A DNA stretch of 64,000 nucleotides from Ottelia alismoides (GCA_037367405.1 JAZKJV010000091.1:310001-374000); one strand, 5' to 3'; numbered from the stretch's first letter, positions 22,547-34,404 are shown. Made by a program: numbers and translations. The notes: generated by a model from the sequence alone, not told the origin.

Positions 22547-23582
22547 TACATGGGCGGCTTCGGCAATCTGACTGGTTACCCTTGGTGGAACGAATGGAGA
22601 GAAAACTTGCTGGCTGGCGTGCCTCTTTCCTCTCAAGGGGGGACGACTGGTCCTTTTGAAGGCGGTTTTATCGGCCATCCCAATCTTCTTCATGTGGGGA
22701 TTCGCAAGCGTTTGGGGTCTTTGATGCGCCGCTTCTTCTGGGTTGGAACTGGAGAGTCCAAGGGTGTGCCCTTGGTGGCATGGAATGATGTGGTTCTTTC
22801 GGAGGAAGATGGTGGGGTGTTCTGGATCTTGATGCAATGAACAGGGCACTACTAGCAAAATGAGTGGTTTGCATTTGGGGAAGGGGGTCTGACCTCCTTT
22901 GCTCTCTGGTACAAAAAATATACGGGGTTTCAGATACACTCTTCTGGAGGCCTAACTGAATGTCTATGCCCTCGAACTTTTGGCGGGAGATCTGCTCCGT
23001 CCTTCCTCAGATCTCTTCTTCGATGCATCTATGTCTGGGTAATGGTGATGATGGGCATGACCACTAGGCTTGGTCAGATGGTCGATTCCTGGTTAGGAAA
23101 GCTTATAAAGTTCTTTACACATCCTTTGTGTTTGATCCAGGGATTGCTATGCCAGTTTTGGGACATATATGGAGATGGAAGATCCCACGACGAGTCAAGA
23201 TCTTCATGTGGTTGATGGGCAGACAGAGATTGTTGATTAGTGCTCGGAGGGCCGGATTGTTTAATGGTTCCGATGTGTTGTGCCATCGTTGTTCTGAGGA
23301 GGCGGAGGATACTGAGCATTTGTTCTTTAAGTGTCCAATGTCGAAAGACTTTTGGAGGGAATTATCACTTGTTGGGCTGCAACGGAGAGCTTTCCTTCTT
23401 TCTGGAATGCGGTTGAGATGTCGGAAAATGAACAAACAGTTGTAAGGATTTTGCTGGCCGCAGCACTCTGGGTGATTTGGCTCGCGAGAAATGAGGTACT
23501 ATTTAGGGGAGAGAGATTTTGTGTAGGGAATGTTGTACATCATGCCAAAATCTTTCGGGATTCTTGGTCTTTGTATTTATGA
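22547..23582 (+). pseudogene. LINE ORF2 C-terminus with zf-RVT-like domain
   Basis: Frames at 22550-22840 and 23128-23445 read the thumb/connection and then a plant zf-RVT region: RVKIFMWLMGRQRLL followed by CHRCSEEAEDTEHLFFKCP (a C-x2-C...H-x4-C pattern, about 23281-23337). A final frame to 23582 includes WVIWLARNEVLFRG, typical of the end of plant LINE ORF2. The T-rich 3' UTR and A9 tail follow. Confidence 0.75.
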
Positions 23583-23674
23583 ACTTTAATCAGTGAATAT
23601 AAAGTTTTTTTGGGTGCTTGCCTCTACGGTAATGCACCTTTTTTTCCTTTAAAAAAAAAGATTCATCCGTAATT

Positions 23675-24040
23675 AGGCTACGTAATTGAATGGTTGCAGA
23701 GTCTTAACCTTATCTTTGACCACTAAGGTAAAATATTTAAAAATATCGGAAAAGTTTTACTCAGGGGTAAAAACTGTAAGCGGGTTTTGCTATATATTGG
23801 AGTTGAGTTTCTTGAATAGATTTGCTTTGAGGTTTCTGCTGCTGTTGAGTAGCGCTTTACAAGAATAACAATTTAAGAAAACTGTAATTTTCTTTTCCAA
23901 GCCATGAACTTGAACAGGAAAGCTCAAAGAGCAAACAAATTTATTGGCTCTATACAAAACTCTCAAAGAATCCCTTTTCCGGAAAACAAGCCCAATCAAA
24001 TCCCAACATTATATACAAATCCAAAACACAAACATTCTCT
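23675..24040. other. Intergenic between LINE and zinc-ribbon gene copy 2
   Basis: Contains a fragment (23716-23740) resembling the foldback MITE at 14364-14602 and the presumed 3' UTR of the minus-strand gene ending at 24041. No other gene is seen. Confidence 0.45.
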
Positions 24041-24265
24041 TCATCTACGTGCAGAAACTCCTCTGTAGCTTTTAAGCACAGCTCCACAGAATGTGCAAAC
24101 GATGGCCTTCCAGCTCCTCCGGTGCAGTGGCACGTAGCAGAACCTCGTTGCCATCTCCATCTCCGCCACCCTCGCACCGCCACCGCACCGCGAGCACGTC
24201 CCCGCAGCAGGCCTGCTTCTCCTCATGGTCCTTCTCTGATCCACCAGGAAGCAGAAGAACACCAT
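24041..24265 (-). CDS. Small zinc-ribbon protein, copy 2 (74 aa, function unknown)
   Basis: The product starts MVFFCFLVDQRR. Its two CxxC pairs, at residues 24/27 (CSRCGGG) and 57/60 (CTFCGAVL), are at exactly the same positions as in the copy at 12730-12978. The ATG at 24265 is preferred because the longer frame starts with a GTG at 24286 and the paralogue aligns from this Met. The tail after LKSYR is shorter (about 7 residues) and unrelated to that of copy 1. The copies have the same strand and lie about 11 kb apart, nearly all of it LINE, LTR and MITE sequence, so they were probably a close tandem pair. The family is uncharacterised; a structural zinc site is inferred from the cysteines. 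Confidence 0.78.
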   Translation of the reverse strand: MVFFCFLVDQRRTMRRSRPAAGTCSRCGGGARVAEMEMATRFCYVPLHRRSWKAIVCTFCGAVLKSYRGVSARR

Positions 24266-24332
24266 CCTCCTCTCACACAAGCACACTTGTTGAGTTCCTT
24301 CTGCTCCTCTCCATGTGATGGTGTATGCTTAT

Positions 24333-24340
24333 GTATATAT
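24333..24340 (-). promoter_or_regulatory. TATA-like element of zinc-ribbon gene copy 2
   Basis: On the minus strand ATATATAC lies about 68 bases before the ATG at 24265, a normal spacing for a plant TATA box and a short leader. Confidence 0.45.
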
Positions 24341-25473
24341 GTAGGCCCTGAGGAGGAGGGAAGAGGAGTGTGATGATTCCCATCGTGACCGTTGGTTTCT
24401 TGTGGCTGTGGACGTGCTGGGAGAGTGACTGGTCTTGTGGTTTGGATTCGAAAACCATGTGTGATGGTACTGCTGGTGGAGTTGGTGCAAGTCGCCTTTG
24501 TAGGGAGGGGGTAATAAATTTGGAAGCCCATGTCATGTGGTATTCAATTTCTTACTATACTTGTTTTTTATTTTTCATGGCATCAATGCGGAGGACAGGG
24601 CAGATGCTTCATCACACCTTTTGGACAGTTTTGCTGAATGTTTGCTGGGAAGTTAAGGATGACAGATAATTATCAGGAGAAAGTTTATTGTAATGGGTTG
24701 AGTGAATTCCACCTGTGGATCTGTTCAGGTATAGGACCCCAAACCTCAAAAAGTTGTCATGCTGAATAGGAATTAAAACATAGTCTAATTATCGTCACTT
24801 GGTTTTCTTTACGATGCATCCTATTCCTATTCCTATTCCTATTCCTATGCCCTTCAGCACATCCCACTTTCATGTAATATGTGATTCATACCAGTAGGCA
24901 GTGGTGCTTCCATGGTGATACGTTCCACTATATTCTGGTTGGGTTATTGGTGGAGAAGCATGAAGTGAAACATTAAGATCGTCCTGACCTTTGACTCTTG
25001 TTTTCTTCCTTTCTGAAGTAAATGCCTTGGACCCATCCTATGTTAGGTTATTTTTCTCTCACATGCAGTGGAACTGTAAAAGGTAGCATTAAATCTGCAA
25101 GTAAGGTCAAAGCTTGTAGTAGTTTAAATATGCTCGTCTTTACTTTCTTATTTCTTTCAATGTCACGTCTTTTTCATCCATCATCAAGGTAGAAATTTAA
25201 TGACTTAAGATTGATCTTTGTTGTCAAACACTACTGACTACTGATATCAAAATGAATCATTGAACTAGTTTGAATCCTTGTATAAATTGTTTGGTCATAC
25301 ACATCTTTTATTAGGCGATATACAAACTACGAACTCTTTTCTTTTTCTTTAGAATCCTTCACATAATTCATAGGCAAAGTAGCATGAGTTTTCTTCAAAT
25401 AAATAAAGATATATGAAGCTATCGTTGTTGGTTAAAACAATGACTAAAAATATGATAGGTAGAATTTTCGTTT
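24341..25473. other. Intergenic with a (CTATTC)n microsatellite at 24821-24847
   Basis: This is the upstream region of zinc-ribbon gene copy 2 and AT-rich spacer. About four and a half CTATTC hexamers are present. No other gene is recognised. Confidence 0.5.
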
Positions 25474-25800
25474 TGTAACGATGTTTCAGTCTTAGATTTT
25501 TGGATTGTTATCGAAGAAAACTGACCGCAACAACTTGTTCGGTATGGGCCTAAATGAATCCATTGACAATCATCCAAACTTGTTTGATACTATTTGTAAT
25601 GTTCGGGGCTTAAACCCTCATACTGTTATTGAGGTTAACTGGATCTGACAACTTGTTGAGTATGAACCCAAATGAATCTGATAACAATCACCCAAAATGC
25701 TTAAACTTAAGTTATCAAGTAATAGTTCCCCACTCTTATAGTATAATCTCTTATTGTCTGAGTTTTCGATTTGGAACTATATTTAAGTTGAGGTGTTACA
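25474..25800 (-). mobile_element. Degenerate TRIM remnant
   Basis: 25595-25800 is a full-length LTR of the TRIM family (TGTAATGTTCGGGGCTTA ... GAGGTGTTACA). Next to it 'tttgatacta' (about 25583-25592) is a decayed inverted tRNA-Met primer site. A truncated second LTR (25474 to about 25570) lies directly beyond it, so the internal domain is mostly deleted. Orientation matches the intact TRIM at 10729. Confidence 0.6.
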
Positions 25801-26544
25801 ATATTTCTAAGGTTACTTGTTTTGTGTATTAACAAAGTAGGTCGCTCTCTGCCGAGGTGGAATAGTTAGTTGAGCCAAATTTAGTCGGACGTGAACTTTT
25901 CTATTGCATTCGACAAGCGAGATTGTAGGCCTTGACATGCATAGAGAAGTGGTAGGCAGTAGCTACTGTTGAAAGTTATTAGCTGCATCTCAGATATTGT
26001 CTATATATTGTGATAAATACTTTTTATTGTGTACCAAAGCTTATAGCTGAAATCAATAAAATGTTATGGTTGTTATGTAGTGTCTTTACAATTCAATCGA
26101 TCAAGAGCCAAGTCTACCTGCAAAGTTAACTAAAGATAAATATAGGATCTAGATCTAAAGCAAAAAGATGGTCAATACTCAATAGCATGGTGATGCAATT
26201 GATTGTTCTTTACAATCTATCATGCAGCCCCAATAGAGAAAGTATCATCAAACATCGATGGTCAGGTTGGATAAAAGCCAACAAGGGGGAGAAAGAGAGG
26301 GTGTGAAGGTGAAGACCGGTTGGAACAAAGGGCAAGAGAGCATTCCACTGACACAGGTGCTTTGTTTTTCTTAGTACATTAAATTTAGTAAATGAATTAT
26401 ACACCTGATTTCATTCTCGTACATGAACTTTAAAAAGTAAAGATATGGTACATGATCTTTAATATTTATCTCAATGTGATTTTGAGCTGGTGTGATTTAA
26501 GACGAGAAAGATCAAAGAACAACTAAATTTCAATAGTCAATGAC
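25801..26544. other. Intergenic spacer, nothing recognised
   Basis: AT-rich sequence ending at the CACTA terminus. The 64-codon minus-strand frame at 26210-26404 has no known domain. Confidence 0.45.
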
Positions 26545-27200
26545 CACTACAGGCGGGTGGGTTTAAGGGGACGGTCAAAGACCGTCCTCTTTGTCTGTAT
26601 AACCATCCCCTTTAATCAAAGGGGACGGTTTTTAAACCGTCCCTTCAGCCACCGTCTCATTTGACTGAATGGGACGCTTCTGACAACCGTCTCATTTAAT
26701 TAACCATTGGGAACGGTTGTAACCGTCCCTTACACGATTACTATTAGGGACAGGTGCAACCGTCCCTACTACTTATTGTATTAGCGACGGTTAACAACCG
26801 TCCCTAATGGTCAACAACATTTTGAGACGGCCACAGAAAATTTTTGGGGACGGTTATCACCGTCGCATACGTTTGTTTGTAGGGACGGTTGTAACCGTCC
26901 CTTCTACTCTGCAGGTCTTTTGCGACGCCAACAGAAGCCTGTAAGATTCTATAGCGACGCCAACAGAAGACTATTAGGGACGATTGTAACCGTCTTCTCT
27001 GCTAGTAGCGTCTATAGCGACGCCAACAGAAGGGTATAAGGGACGGTTTCAACCATCCCATCTTCGCTTCGTTAGCGATGCCAACATTACCGTAATGGGG
27101 ACGGTTATAACCGTCCCCAAAAGTCTCCGTGAACTGTTCTGGCTGGGGGGACGTTTCTGTAGGTCTATAGGGGACGGTTACAACCGTCCCCAATAAACCA
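26545..27200. repeat. CACTA subterminal repeat array
   Basis: About a dozen short palindromic units of the form GGGACGGTT-N2-5-AACCGTCCC run from 26567 to 27190. Between several of them a second motif, GCGACGCCAACAGAAG, occurs three times with a fourth decayed copy near 27073 (about 26920-27085). In En/Spm elements such arrays are TNPA-binding sites needed for transposition; that role is inferred here. Confidence 0.85.
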
Positions 27201-27513
27201 TGACAGGAAAAAAAATTCATATATTCTTGGTTTCTTCCCTACATCCTCTGCAAAACAACTAACCACAACATTCAACATCCAAACATTATGAATATCATAA
27301 ACTCAACATTCAACAACACAACATTAAGAATCAAACACCACAACATGAATATCATTATGAAGAAACACAATCATAAAGTCAACATGAAGAATCCTTACAG
27401 TCATAAACTCAACATTAAGAAACGGTAAGAAGTCTACATAATGTTAGGCATTAATAAAAAACATTACTATAAAAAGATCAAAATTAAACTAAGATGTACT
27501 ACATCCATGCTAC
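27201..27513 (-). other. 3' UTR region of the CACTA TNPA-like gene
   Basis: A-rich sequence with repeated 'catcataaactcaacatt' phrases between the subterminal array and the TNPA stop codon at 27514. No coding sequence is seen. Confidence 0.5.
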
Positions 27514-29021
27514 CTACTCAGATGCGCCACTCCCGTCACTCTCATCGGTCTCCTCCTCACACTCCTCATCGTCGCCGAGATGTGCAGGTTGTACAGGGGG
27601 CGTGGCTTGGCTTTGAAGACTGCTTATTAAGGACATGACATTCGCCATGTCCATACGCATCTGGGCCATCTCTGCATCTTGTGCAGTCATCTTTGCCTTT
27701 ACTTCGCGCAACTCCCTCTCCATCTCTCTTTCTCTCTGCCTTCCCTGCGAGGAAGACTGCGACCCACCTGCACCACCCATTCCGTATCATGTACGGATCG
27801 TTTCGCCCCGTCCTCCGCAACGGATGCGTCCACTGTGTTCTGGACCAGTGGCTTGACGGAAGGCATCATTGACCGTCAACAGGGGATTGATCGTCCCCGT
27901 GCTATCCAGCGAGGAGGTGGTAGAGAGCCTAATCATTTCTTCCTGCATATAAGAAATATAAAATAATTTCAATATATTACCATAAGTAATCCTTTAAGTA
28001 AAAATTGCATTTATACTTACATGAATTGGTGTGTAGGCGTCATCAACCCACTGCACCTCTCCTCCTAAGTCTCGGCTCTTTGACCCAGCAAAAACCTCTA
28101 TGCGGGTCATTTCTCTTTCCTTTTCCCTCAACTATAAAAAGTAAAAAAACTTCTTAAAATTGTTTTAAGACTCAAAATTAATCGTTGTAAATATTTTTTA
28201 AATACTTACAAAGTCGTCCTTCAGTTGGTTGGTGTTCTTCCTTCCCATCTTATGCGTCGACCTAAACCCTTTCGAACGATTCGCCGTATTCTTGGAAGAA
28301 ATCGACTGAAATTTCACAAAGTCAGTATAAAAATAAAACAAATAATTAAGAAAACTATATACATACCGTAAAATCCTCACTGGACCAAAAATTAATCAGC
28401 TCCCTCCATTGCTCTGGTGTAACACCAGGTGGGATATTCTGCACAAGCTGCTCATATGGAATCTGGGGGTTGAAGTACTACAAATGGAGAAATAAATATC
28501 GTCAATATCTAAATCTTTTGATATTAAATAATAATAAAAATTTTACCTTAGCCTTTATGCGTCCCTTGTATCGACGCAACAACTCAACAGCATGGGATAA
28601 AATCTGAGAATCGACATGGGTATTTCGTTCCCATGTAAATACAGCCTGATACAACAAATATAATAACGATTAGCTCATAAAATTAAAAAAATGTTTTAAG
28701 ATTTTAAAATACCTCCAGATCAGCAAGTATGGCAGCCTTGACAGCATAAGTAAGCTGTCGGAAGTCGTGGGTGGTAATGGGGACGCGCGCACAGGCAACC
28801 TGACCAAGGTAGCTCTGCAACTCCGTGGAGTTCTCTCCTACCGCATCTCTGCCAACAATGCGTACATGTAACGTCTGCCCTAATGCAAGACGGTCTAAGA
28901 ATCTACACTGAGACGGTCCACGCCGTCTCTGTGTAGCTCTACTACCTGCATCAGAAGAACCGTCTTGTGGCTGCCGGGGAGGTTCAGGGACCTCCCGAAT
29001 GCGTCTACGTCTAGGAGCCAT
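27514..29021 (-). pseudogene. CACTA TNPA-like protein (Transposase_24 type), six exons, one premature stop
   Basis: A complete spliced model can be read on the minus strand: exons 29021-28713, 28645-28547, 28477-28367, 28305-28210, 28131-28021 and 27942-27514. Every intron is GT-AG and every exon is phase 0 (103, 33, 37, 32, 37 and 143 codons). The product begins MAPRRRRIREVPEP, contains PEQWRELINFW..SEDF followed by NRSKGFRSTHKMGRKN (the W..L..FW, NR.K and H..GRK pattern of plant Ptta/En-Spm proteins), and ends in a charged coiled-coil-like segment (EREMERELREVKAKM) and an acidic tail. TNPA proteins bind subterminal repeats and help TNPD cut. The only visible defect is a TGA at 27787-27789 in exon 6, where CGA would fit (a likely CpG C-to-T change). 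About 89 C-terminal residues are lost. Confidence 0.8.
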
Positions 29022-29158
29022 GTCTGCAATTTAAAGAGTTATTTCAAAAATATACATTTCGATAGATGACAATAGTTTCAATTAATAGGAATTGAAAATA
29101 AAAAAAAAACATTACCTAAAATTGCTAGTTCCAAGTTCCAACGTCGTTGTCTAATATC

Positions 29159-30590
29159 TCATGGAAAAAAATCATTGGAGTTATTTTGATATGCAACATC
29201 ACTGTCTAGTGCATCTGCCTCTTCATTTACGTCGAATAAATCTCTCGGTGTTGTTCTAGTTGGTATTATCCATCCATTAACTGAGTTATCTGGAACATAA
29301 AAGACCTGTTCGACCTGACTGGCAAGTGTATACAGTTCATTTGTTTGTAACCGACTTGTTTGCTTTAAAGAAAGGACCTCATTTCTATCCTTCTTGTAAC
29401 CTACTCCAACTCGACCCACATCGAACCAGATGCAATGAAATAGAACACACCTTGCATCATGTGTAAAACTGATTTCTAGTATATCAATAATCTCGCCATA
29501 GTATCCGTCAATTTCAGCATTGAGATCAGCCTTCACTATTACTCCTAAAAGTTGTGACGCTTTATTTTCATCAATTGACTTCTTTCGAAATCTAAACCCG
29601 TTAACGATATAGCCAGAATGTGATATTATTAATGAGTATGGACTCCTGTGAATTATATCGAGATTTGCGCTCCACCGTTCATCTTTGGTAACTTTAATAA
29701 TTCAATTTTATCCCCGAACCATTTCAGAAAGTCTGATTTGCTAGTGGTTGTTGACTGAAACTCTTCGAAGAAAGAATCAACCTCGTCTACTTGCATCAAA
29801 ATATAATAATGAATAAGATCTCTTTCATTATCATTATTCGATTTTTTCTTCTTCGAATCATTATCATTATTCTTATATGTGCTACTTTTGCAGTCAGGAC
29901 ATGTATCTAACTTTGAGTAATCCTTCCAATATAAAATGCAGTCGTTCGGACATGCGTCAATTTTCTCGTAGTTCAGTCCAAGTGCACGAAATCTAGAGTT
30001 AGCGTCCTTCCAGTCCTTTGAAAAGTTTTCTGGATTATTTAATAATGTCCTAATCAAAAGTAAGATATTTGTCATCGTAACCGTTGTACACCGATTCTTC
30101 ACTTTTATCTTAAACATCTCCAGAAGAAAACGTAATTGAGACATTTTGACTCCTGATCATAATGGCTTCTCTGCATCTTGTATTTTTTCAAGCAACGTAT
30201 CCGGAAGCGAATCCATCATTTCATCGGTGTCATGTCCTCGAATGTTATCTACCATCTCAAATATAGCATCACGGACTTGTATTTCTGAGACATCTCTTTC
30301 AGTATCACCGTGGACATTACTATCTTCTTCTAAATTAACTCCTTCAACATGATATGTCCAATTCGTATAATGTAGCCAAAATCCATTTAATATCAAATGC
30401 TCGTAAACTGTGGTTCGATTTTGGATCAAAGTATTTTTGCATCTTATGCAAGGACAGTGTATCTTATCTCCTTCACCTCCTACAATATGATAGTGTGATT
30501 CATATCAAAAAGCCCAGTCTATGAATCCGATAACTCCTTTATTATATGTCCGAAAGTCATCGAATCTTTTATCATCCAACTTTTGTCCAT
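29159..30590 (-). pseudogene. CACTA TNPD-like transposase with deleted catalytic core
   Basis: From an ATG at 30588-30590 (MDKSW) the minus strand shows an N-terminal transposase-associated region: GFIDWAF, then CPCIRCKN, then EHLILNGFWLHYTNWTYH (about 30530-30345). Next comes the start of the tnp2 region with KIDACPNDCILYW and CPDC (about 29980-29880). This runs after about 30 residues straight into FLKWFGDK (about 29715), a motif normally found after the catalytic tnp2 core and the DUF4218 domain, and then into a DUF4216-like region (SGYIVNGFRFR, LFHCIWFDV, LASQVEQVFYVPD; to 29159). The catalytic core is therefore deleted. Frameshifts and stops (near 30570, 30505, 30158 and 29650) add further damage. 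It cannot act as a transposase. Confidence 0.85.
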
Positions 30591-30752
30591 TGCCTAAAGA
30601 TAAGATCCAAAGTTAATTTCAAAAATGTTTGGTAATGTTCATAACAACAACATGACATCATTATTAACTAGGGTAGCTAACAGGTTTTACAACCTAACTA
30701 AATATTATGTGGCACACTTGGCCTTCGATCCAGAGAGTCCGGTCTCGGTCTA

Positions 30753-33700
30753 TGATGAATACCCATTCATCACTCTTTATTCTTATATTTTAGCTACAAA
30801 AACCTTTGCAAATGCATGTAGATATGTGTAAATAGGAATAATTAGCAAAAGCATGCATTGTGTAAAAACCTATAATTAGCATGTTTTTGTGCAAAAATAA
30901 AAGATTAAAGATTAAAAAGAAAAAGAGGAAAATATTTAGAATAAATATTGAGCAACCTAACCCAAGGGAGGGCTCAGCATGGGCCTGACCGCATAAAAGC
31001 CAAGTAGAGGGAGATAGGGGCTCATGTGTATATATTTATGTAAATAAAATAAAAATGTTTTCCTCACCCAAAAATATGCTTGTAAATACTTGTATATATT
31101 TATAAAAGATAAAAACAAAATAAAAAGTTAAAAATCAAAAAGATTAAAAAGACCCCTTCATCATGTACATATATCACATCTATGTATTTATTTAACCTTG
31201 TAAATAAATAATGTTATTTTCCAAACTTTTTGTAAATATTCTATGCTATATATTGTAAATAAATAGAATAAAAAGAATCAAAACAAAAATCAAATAAAAA
31301 TAACAAAATCAAAAATACCAAAATACATTGCACATATACCATGTATATAAATGTATATATCTACTTATTTTACCTATGTATATAAATAATAAAAATAAAA
31401 TAAAAACACCCTTTTATTCCTTATTTTATACTATAAATAAATAAAATATAAAATAGGAATAAAATTGTACAAAAATAATAATTAAAAATCAAAAATCAAA
31501 AACCTACATATTGTATATATACCTATATATAGCTATATAATGTAAATACCTTATTTTTATTTCCAAAAATTAATTAAAAATCACAAAAAAATAGAAAATA
31601 TTAAAACAAAAATCTTTCATGTTTCGACTTTTTAATAATTCTGCCATTTGCTATTTATAATTGATTTTTCAAATCTTTTCCACGTGGCAGCACCTCATTG
31701 GCCCACGGAGATGTTGACCTCCGGTCAACTCCCTCCGCGGACCTTCTTCTCCCGCGGATCTCGCGCCCGACCCGACTTCTCCTCTTTTTCCGTGCTCGAT
31801 CCGCTCGCCATCTCCGCAAACCCCGGGTCCTATCTCTTCTTCGTGCATCCGAGACCCTCGACGGGGTATCCACATCGGGATCCGCGCTTCTCACAGCCCT
31901 ACCCGACCAGCCCTAGCCGGACCTGCACCCATTTAAATACCCAGCTCCGCCACCATTTTCTCCATCTTTGGCCATTTACTTCATTCTCCAGTGAGCTCCA
32001 GAGAGAGAGAGGTGACAGCTCGCGCCTCGACCTGTTGCAGCGAGGAGAGGAGGTGAAAACCATCGATCCGGCGAGTATCACCGCCGTGCTCCGCCCTGAG
32101 TTGGAGCTCGAGCCTCGGACGTCGGCGTTCCTTGAGGCGAAGACCCAGAGCTGCGCAAGCTCGACCACAGCCCATTCCTTCACCCAGGTAGACCTGTAGT
32201 TCTTTCTTTTTCTCTAATTTTCGATTAGCCCCAAATCTCGCCGTCGCCGACCATCATCGATTCGGGCCATCTCCCCCTTCCGTTTGATCATCAGAATCCC
32301 CCATCACGTTCGCCCTTCCCCCGCGCACCTTCTCCGCCCCTCCGTTCAACCCAGCTCGCACAGGAGCTGGGGTTCGAACCCCTTCGCCGTCGCATCGCCG
32401 GGGTTCGCCCGCACCACCGCACCGTCCACTTGCACCACCGCTAACGGGGTCGAGGCAGTTTGCCCTCGACCCAGGAGCTCTTTGGTTGCGTTTTGCAGGT
32501 CAATCGAGGGTTGTCTGAGGTCCTCCTACTTGAGAACCGGAGCTTCTCCTCTGCCGGAGTCGACAGAGCTCCCCGGAGCTCCGTTGATTCATCGGAGACG
32601 TCCCACAGACGCGGGAGGCTAAGACGAAGCTTCCTCGATCATCAGAAGCCCCCGCGGAGGCTCGGAGCGCGCGTACTGGGCCGGCGAAGTTAGTCGGCCT
32701 CTTGTTCTTCGAGGACCTCCAGCAGCCGTTGGATTGCCCTCTTGCTCCAGTTTTGATCGCCACCGTCCGCTTCAGGAGCCACCATCAGCGTTAGATCCAT
32801 CTGAGGAGCGATCTGGACCATCGATGCCCGAGGTTTAGCCACAGTACCTCTCCACCGTTCGATCTCCCACGTGGAGACGCCTGGACCGATCGATCAACCC
32901 GAGGGATATCAGCGTTGGGCACCACCCATTTCCAGCCGTTCATCAGCATACGTGGCGCCCATCCGACGGCCAACGTAATAAAGGGTAATTTACCCCTTAG
33001 GCCCTTAGCTTTAGTCTTGTTTTGTTTCAGTCCTGTAAATATTTTTCGTATTTTATTTACGTTGGTACATTTGCACTTTGGACCCTGTCTTGTTTTCTTA
33101 TTGCATGTATGCCCCTGTGTGTAGTGTGTCACGTGCTTCGACACGTGTTCTTTTGGTGTATTTGTAGTAGATGCCCTTGTAGTTCTGGATGTTATGAAAT
33201 GGATGAAACTTTTTGATTAATTGCATTTATACCCCTGTGCGTGGTTGTTTTATGCATGTGCGTTATTTTTTGGGTAAATTGAAACTAAGCCCCCTAGACT
33301 TTTGGTACGTGTTACCAATAAGTCCTCAGGACTTATTTTTGTTACAAACAGGTCCCTGAGTGCCCCAGGCACGCGCTTGGCGCGTGATTTGCTGGGCATT
33401 TTGCACCTGGACCCCCAGAACTTTGGGTATTTGCATTTCAGTCCCTGTGCACAGTACCCTTTTGTTATTTTTGAATAAAATATCAAATCACCTCCAAATC
33501 CAATGAGATTTTGACACATGGCTCCTGCCATGGTGTAGGATTTTCAAGGATTTTTTAGGACATTTTTGATTTTGTTTGATATTTTTAAAAATTCAAAAAC
33601 CTTAGTTTTTGCTACTGTCTAGATTTAAAAATCATAAAAAAATATAAAAACACCTCTAAAAATTCTATAAAAATTAGTTATTGTTCAGTTTGTGTTCTTC

Positions 33701-34401
33701 GATTTTCTAGCCAATTTTGGCTATTTTTCATTGCTTAAAAACCTTAAAAACTTAAAAACCCCAAAAAAACCCATAAAAATTCTAATAAATACATTAAAAA
33801 TCCAAAAACAATAAATCTGGTACCTAAATTTTCCTTATTTCATCTATTTTATAGGAAAATTACCTCCAGGCCTTTTTGAGATCCTTAGATATTTTATCTA
33901 GGGACTTTAGGCTTGGCTGGACAGTACCCCTTGTTTTTGTTACTGTTTGATTTTTAGAAATTAAAATAAATATCAGAAAAATCCCAAAAATTCACCAAAA
34001 ACATAAAAAGATATAAAACACATAAAAATATTTTTGTTTTATTTTTTGGTTGATTTTTGATGCATTAAATAAATTGTTGAAGTGTGCTTATTTGTGTTTC
34101 TTTTATTTTCTTTACATTTTAAAAATCCAAAAAATATAAAAATAATTAAAAACCACTAAAAATATTTTGTCTTTTATTTTATTTGTTTTTACTACTTCGT
34201 AGGCGTTCGGCCAACCCGTGCTCCTCGAGTTCGACCATGGGTGCTATACCAGGTTAAACATATAGCAGGACCGCTTCCTTGCTTTGATTGATTTTATTTG
34301 TATTGAGTGGTTCATTTTTCTTGATTGACACTTCCGAGGATTGAGGTCGCAACGACCGTCTTAGTACCTTTACCTTAGTCTCTCGGGATTTTGTGTCATC
34401 A
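30753..34401 (+). mobile_element. 5' LTR of element A (3649 bp)
   Basis: It starts TGATGAATACCCATTCATCA and ends TCATCA, three bases before the primer site. It has an AT-rich first kilobase, a GC-rich centre (about 31680-32990) with a TATA-like ATTTAAATA near 31932, then a degenerate array of 'tttgcactttggaccc' phrases with GCGCGTG and CACGTG motifs, and an AT-rich end. The preceding gtcta (30748-30752) is the presumed target copy. The LTR is clearly of the same subfamily as the solo LTR at 15945-19635. Frames in the GC-rich centre overlap in all phases and are not genes. Confidence 0.88.
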
Positions 34402-34404
34402 GAA

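Larger units (their letters stand above)
14707..23674 (+). mobile_element. Decayed L1-type LINE with 15 bp TSD, split by a solo LTR
   Basis: GATTCATCCGTAATT is perfectly duplicated at 14707-14721 and 23660-23674. The body runs from 14722 to an A9 tail (23651-23659). Without the nested LTR (15945-19635 plus one TSD copy) it is about 5.2 kb. In order it carries ORF1 with zinc knuckles, an APE-type endonuclease, a reverse transcriptase and a zf-RVT-like end. The ORF1 ATG lies 5 bases inside the 5' edge, so a 5' UTR is missing and the copy is probably slightly 5'-truncated. All reading frames are broken. Confidence 0.9.
26545..30752 (-). mobile_element. CACTA (En/Spm) transposon, left part
   Basis: The left terminus reads CACTACAGGCGGG at 26545, after gac, a possible 3 bp target copy. 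About 650 bp of subterminal repeats follow, then two minus-strand genes in the usual CACTA order: TNPD-like upstream (30590 to 29159) and TNPA-like downstream (29021 to 27514). The right terminus is not in the window, because LTR element A begins at 30753. Whether A landed inside the CACTA or beside it cannot be decided here. The final 150 bp (30604-30752) are assigned by position only. Confidence 0.85.

Noticed and set aside
26567..27190. CRISPR-like array
   Set aside because: Units are palindromic, irregularly spaced and sit at a CACTA terminus with transposase genes; spacers are not unique.
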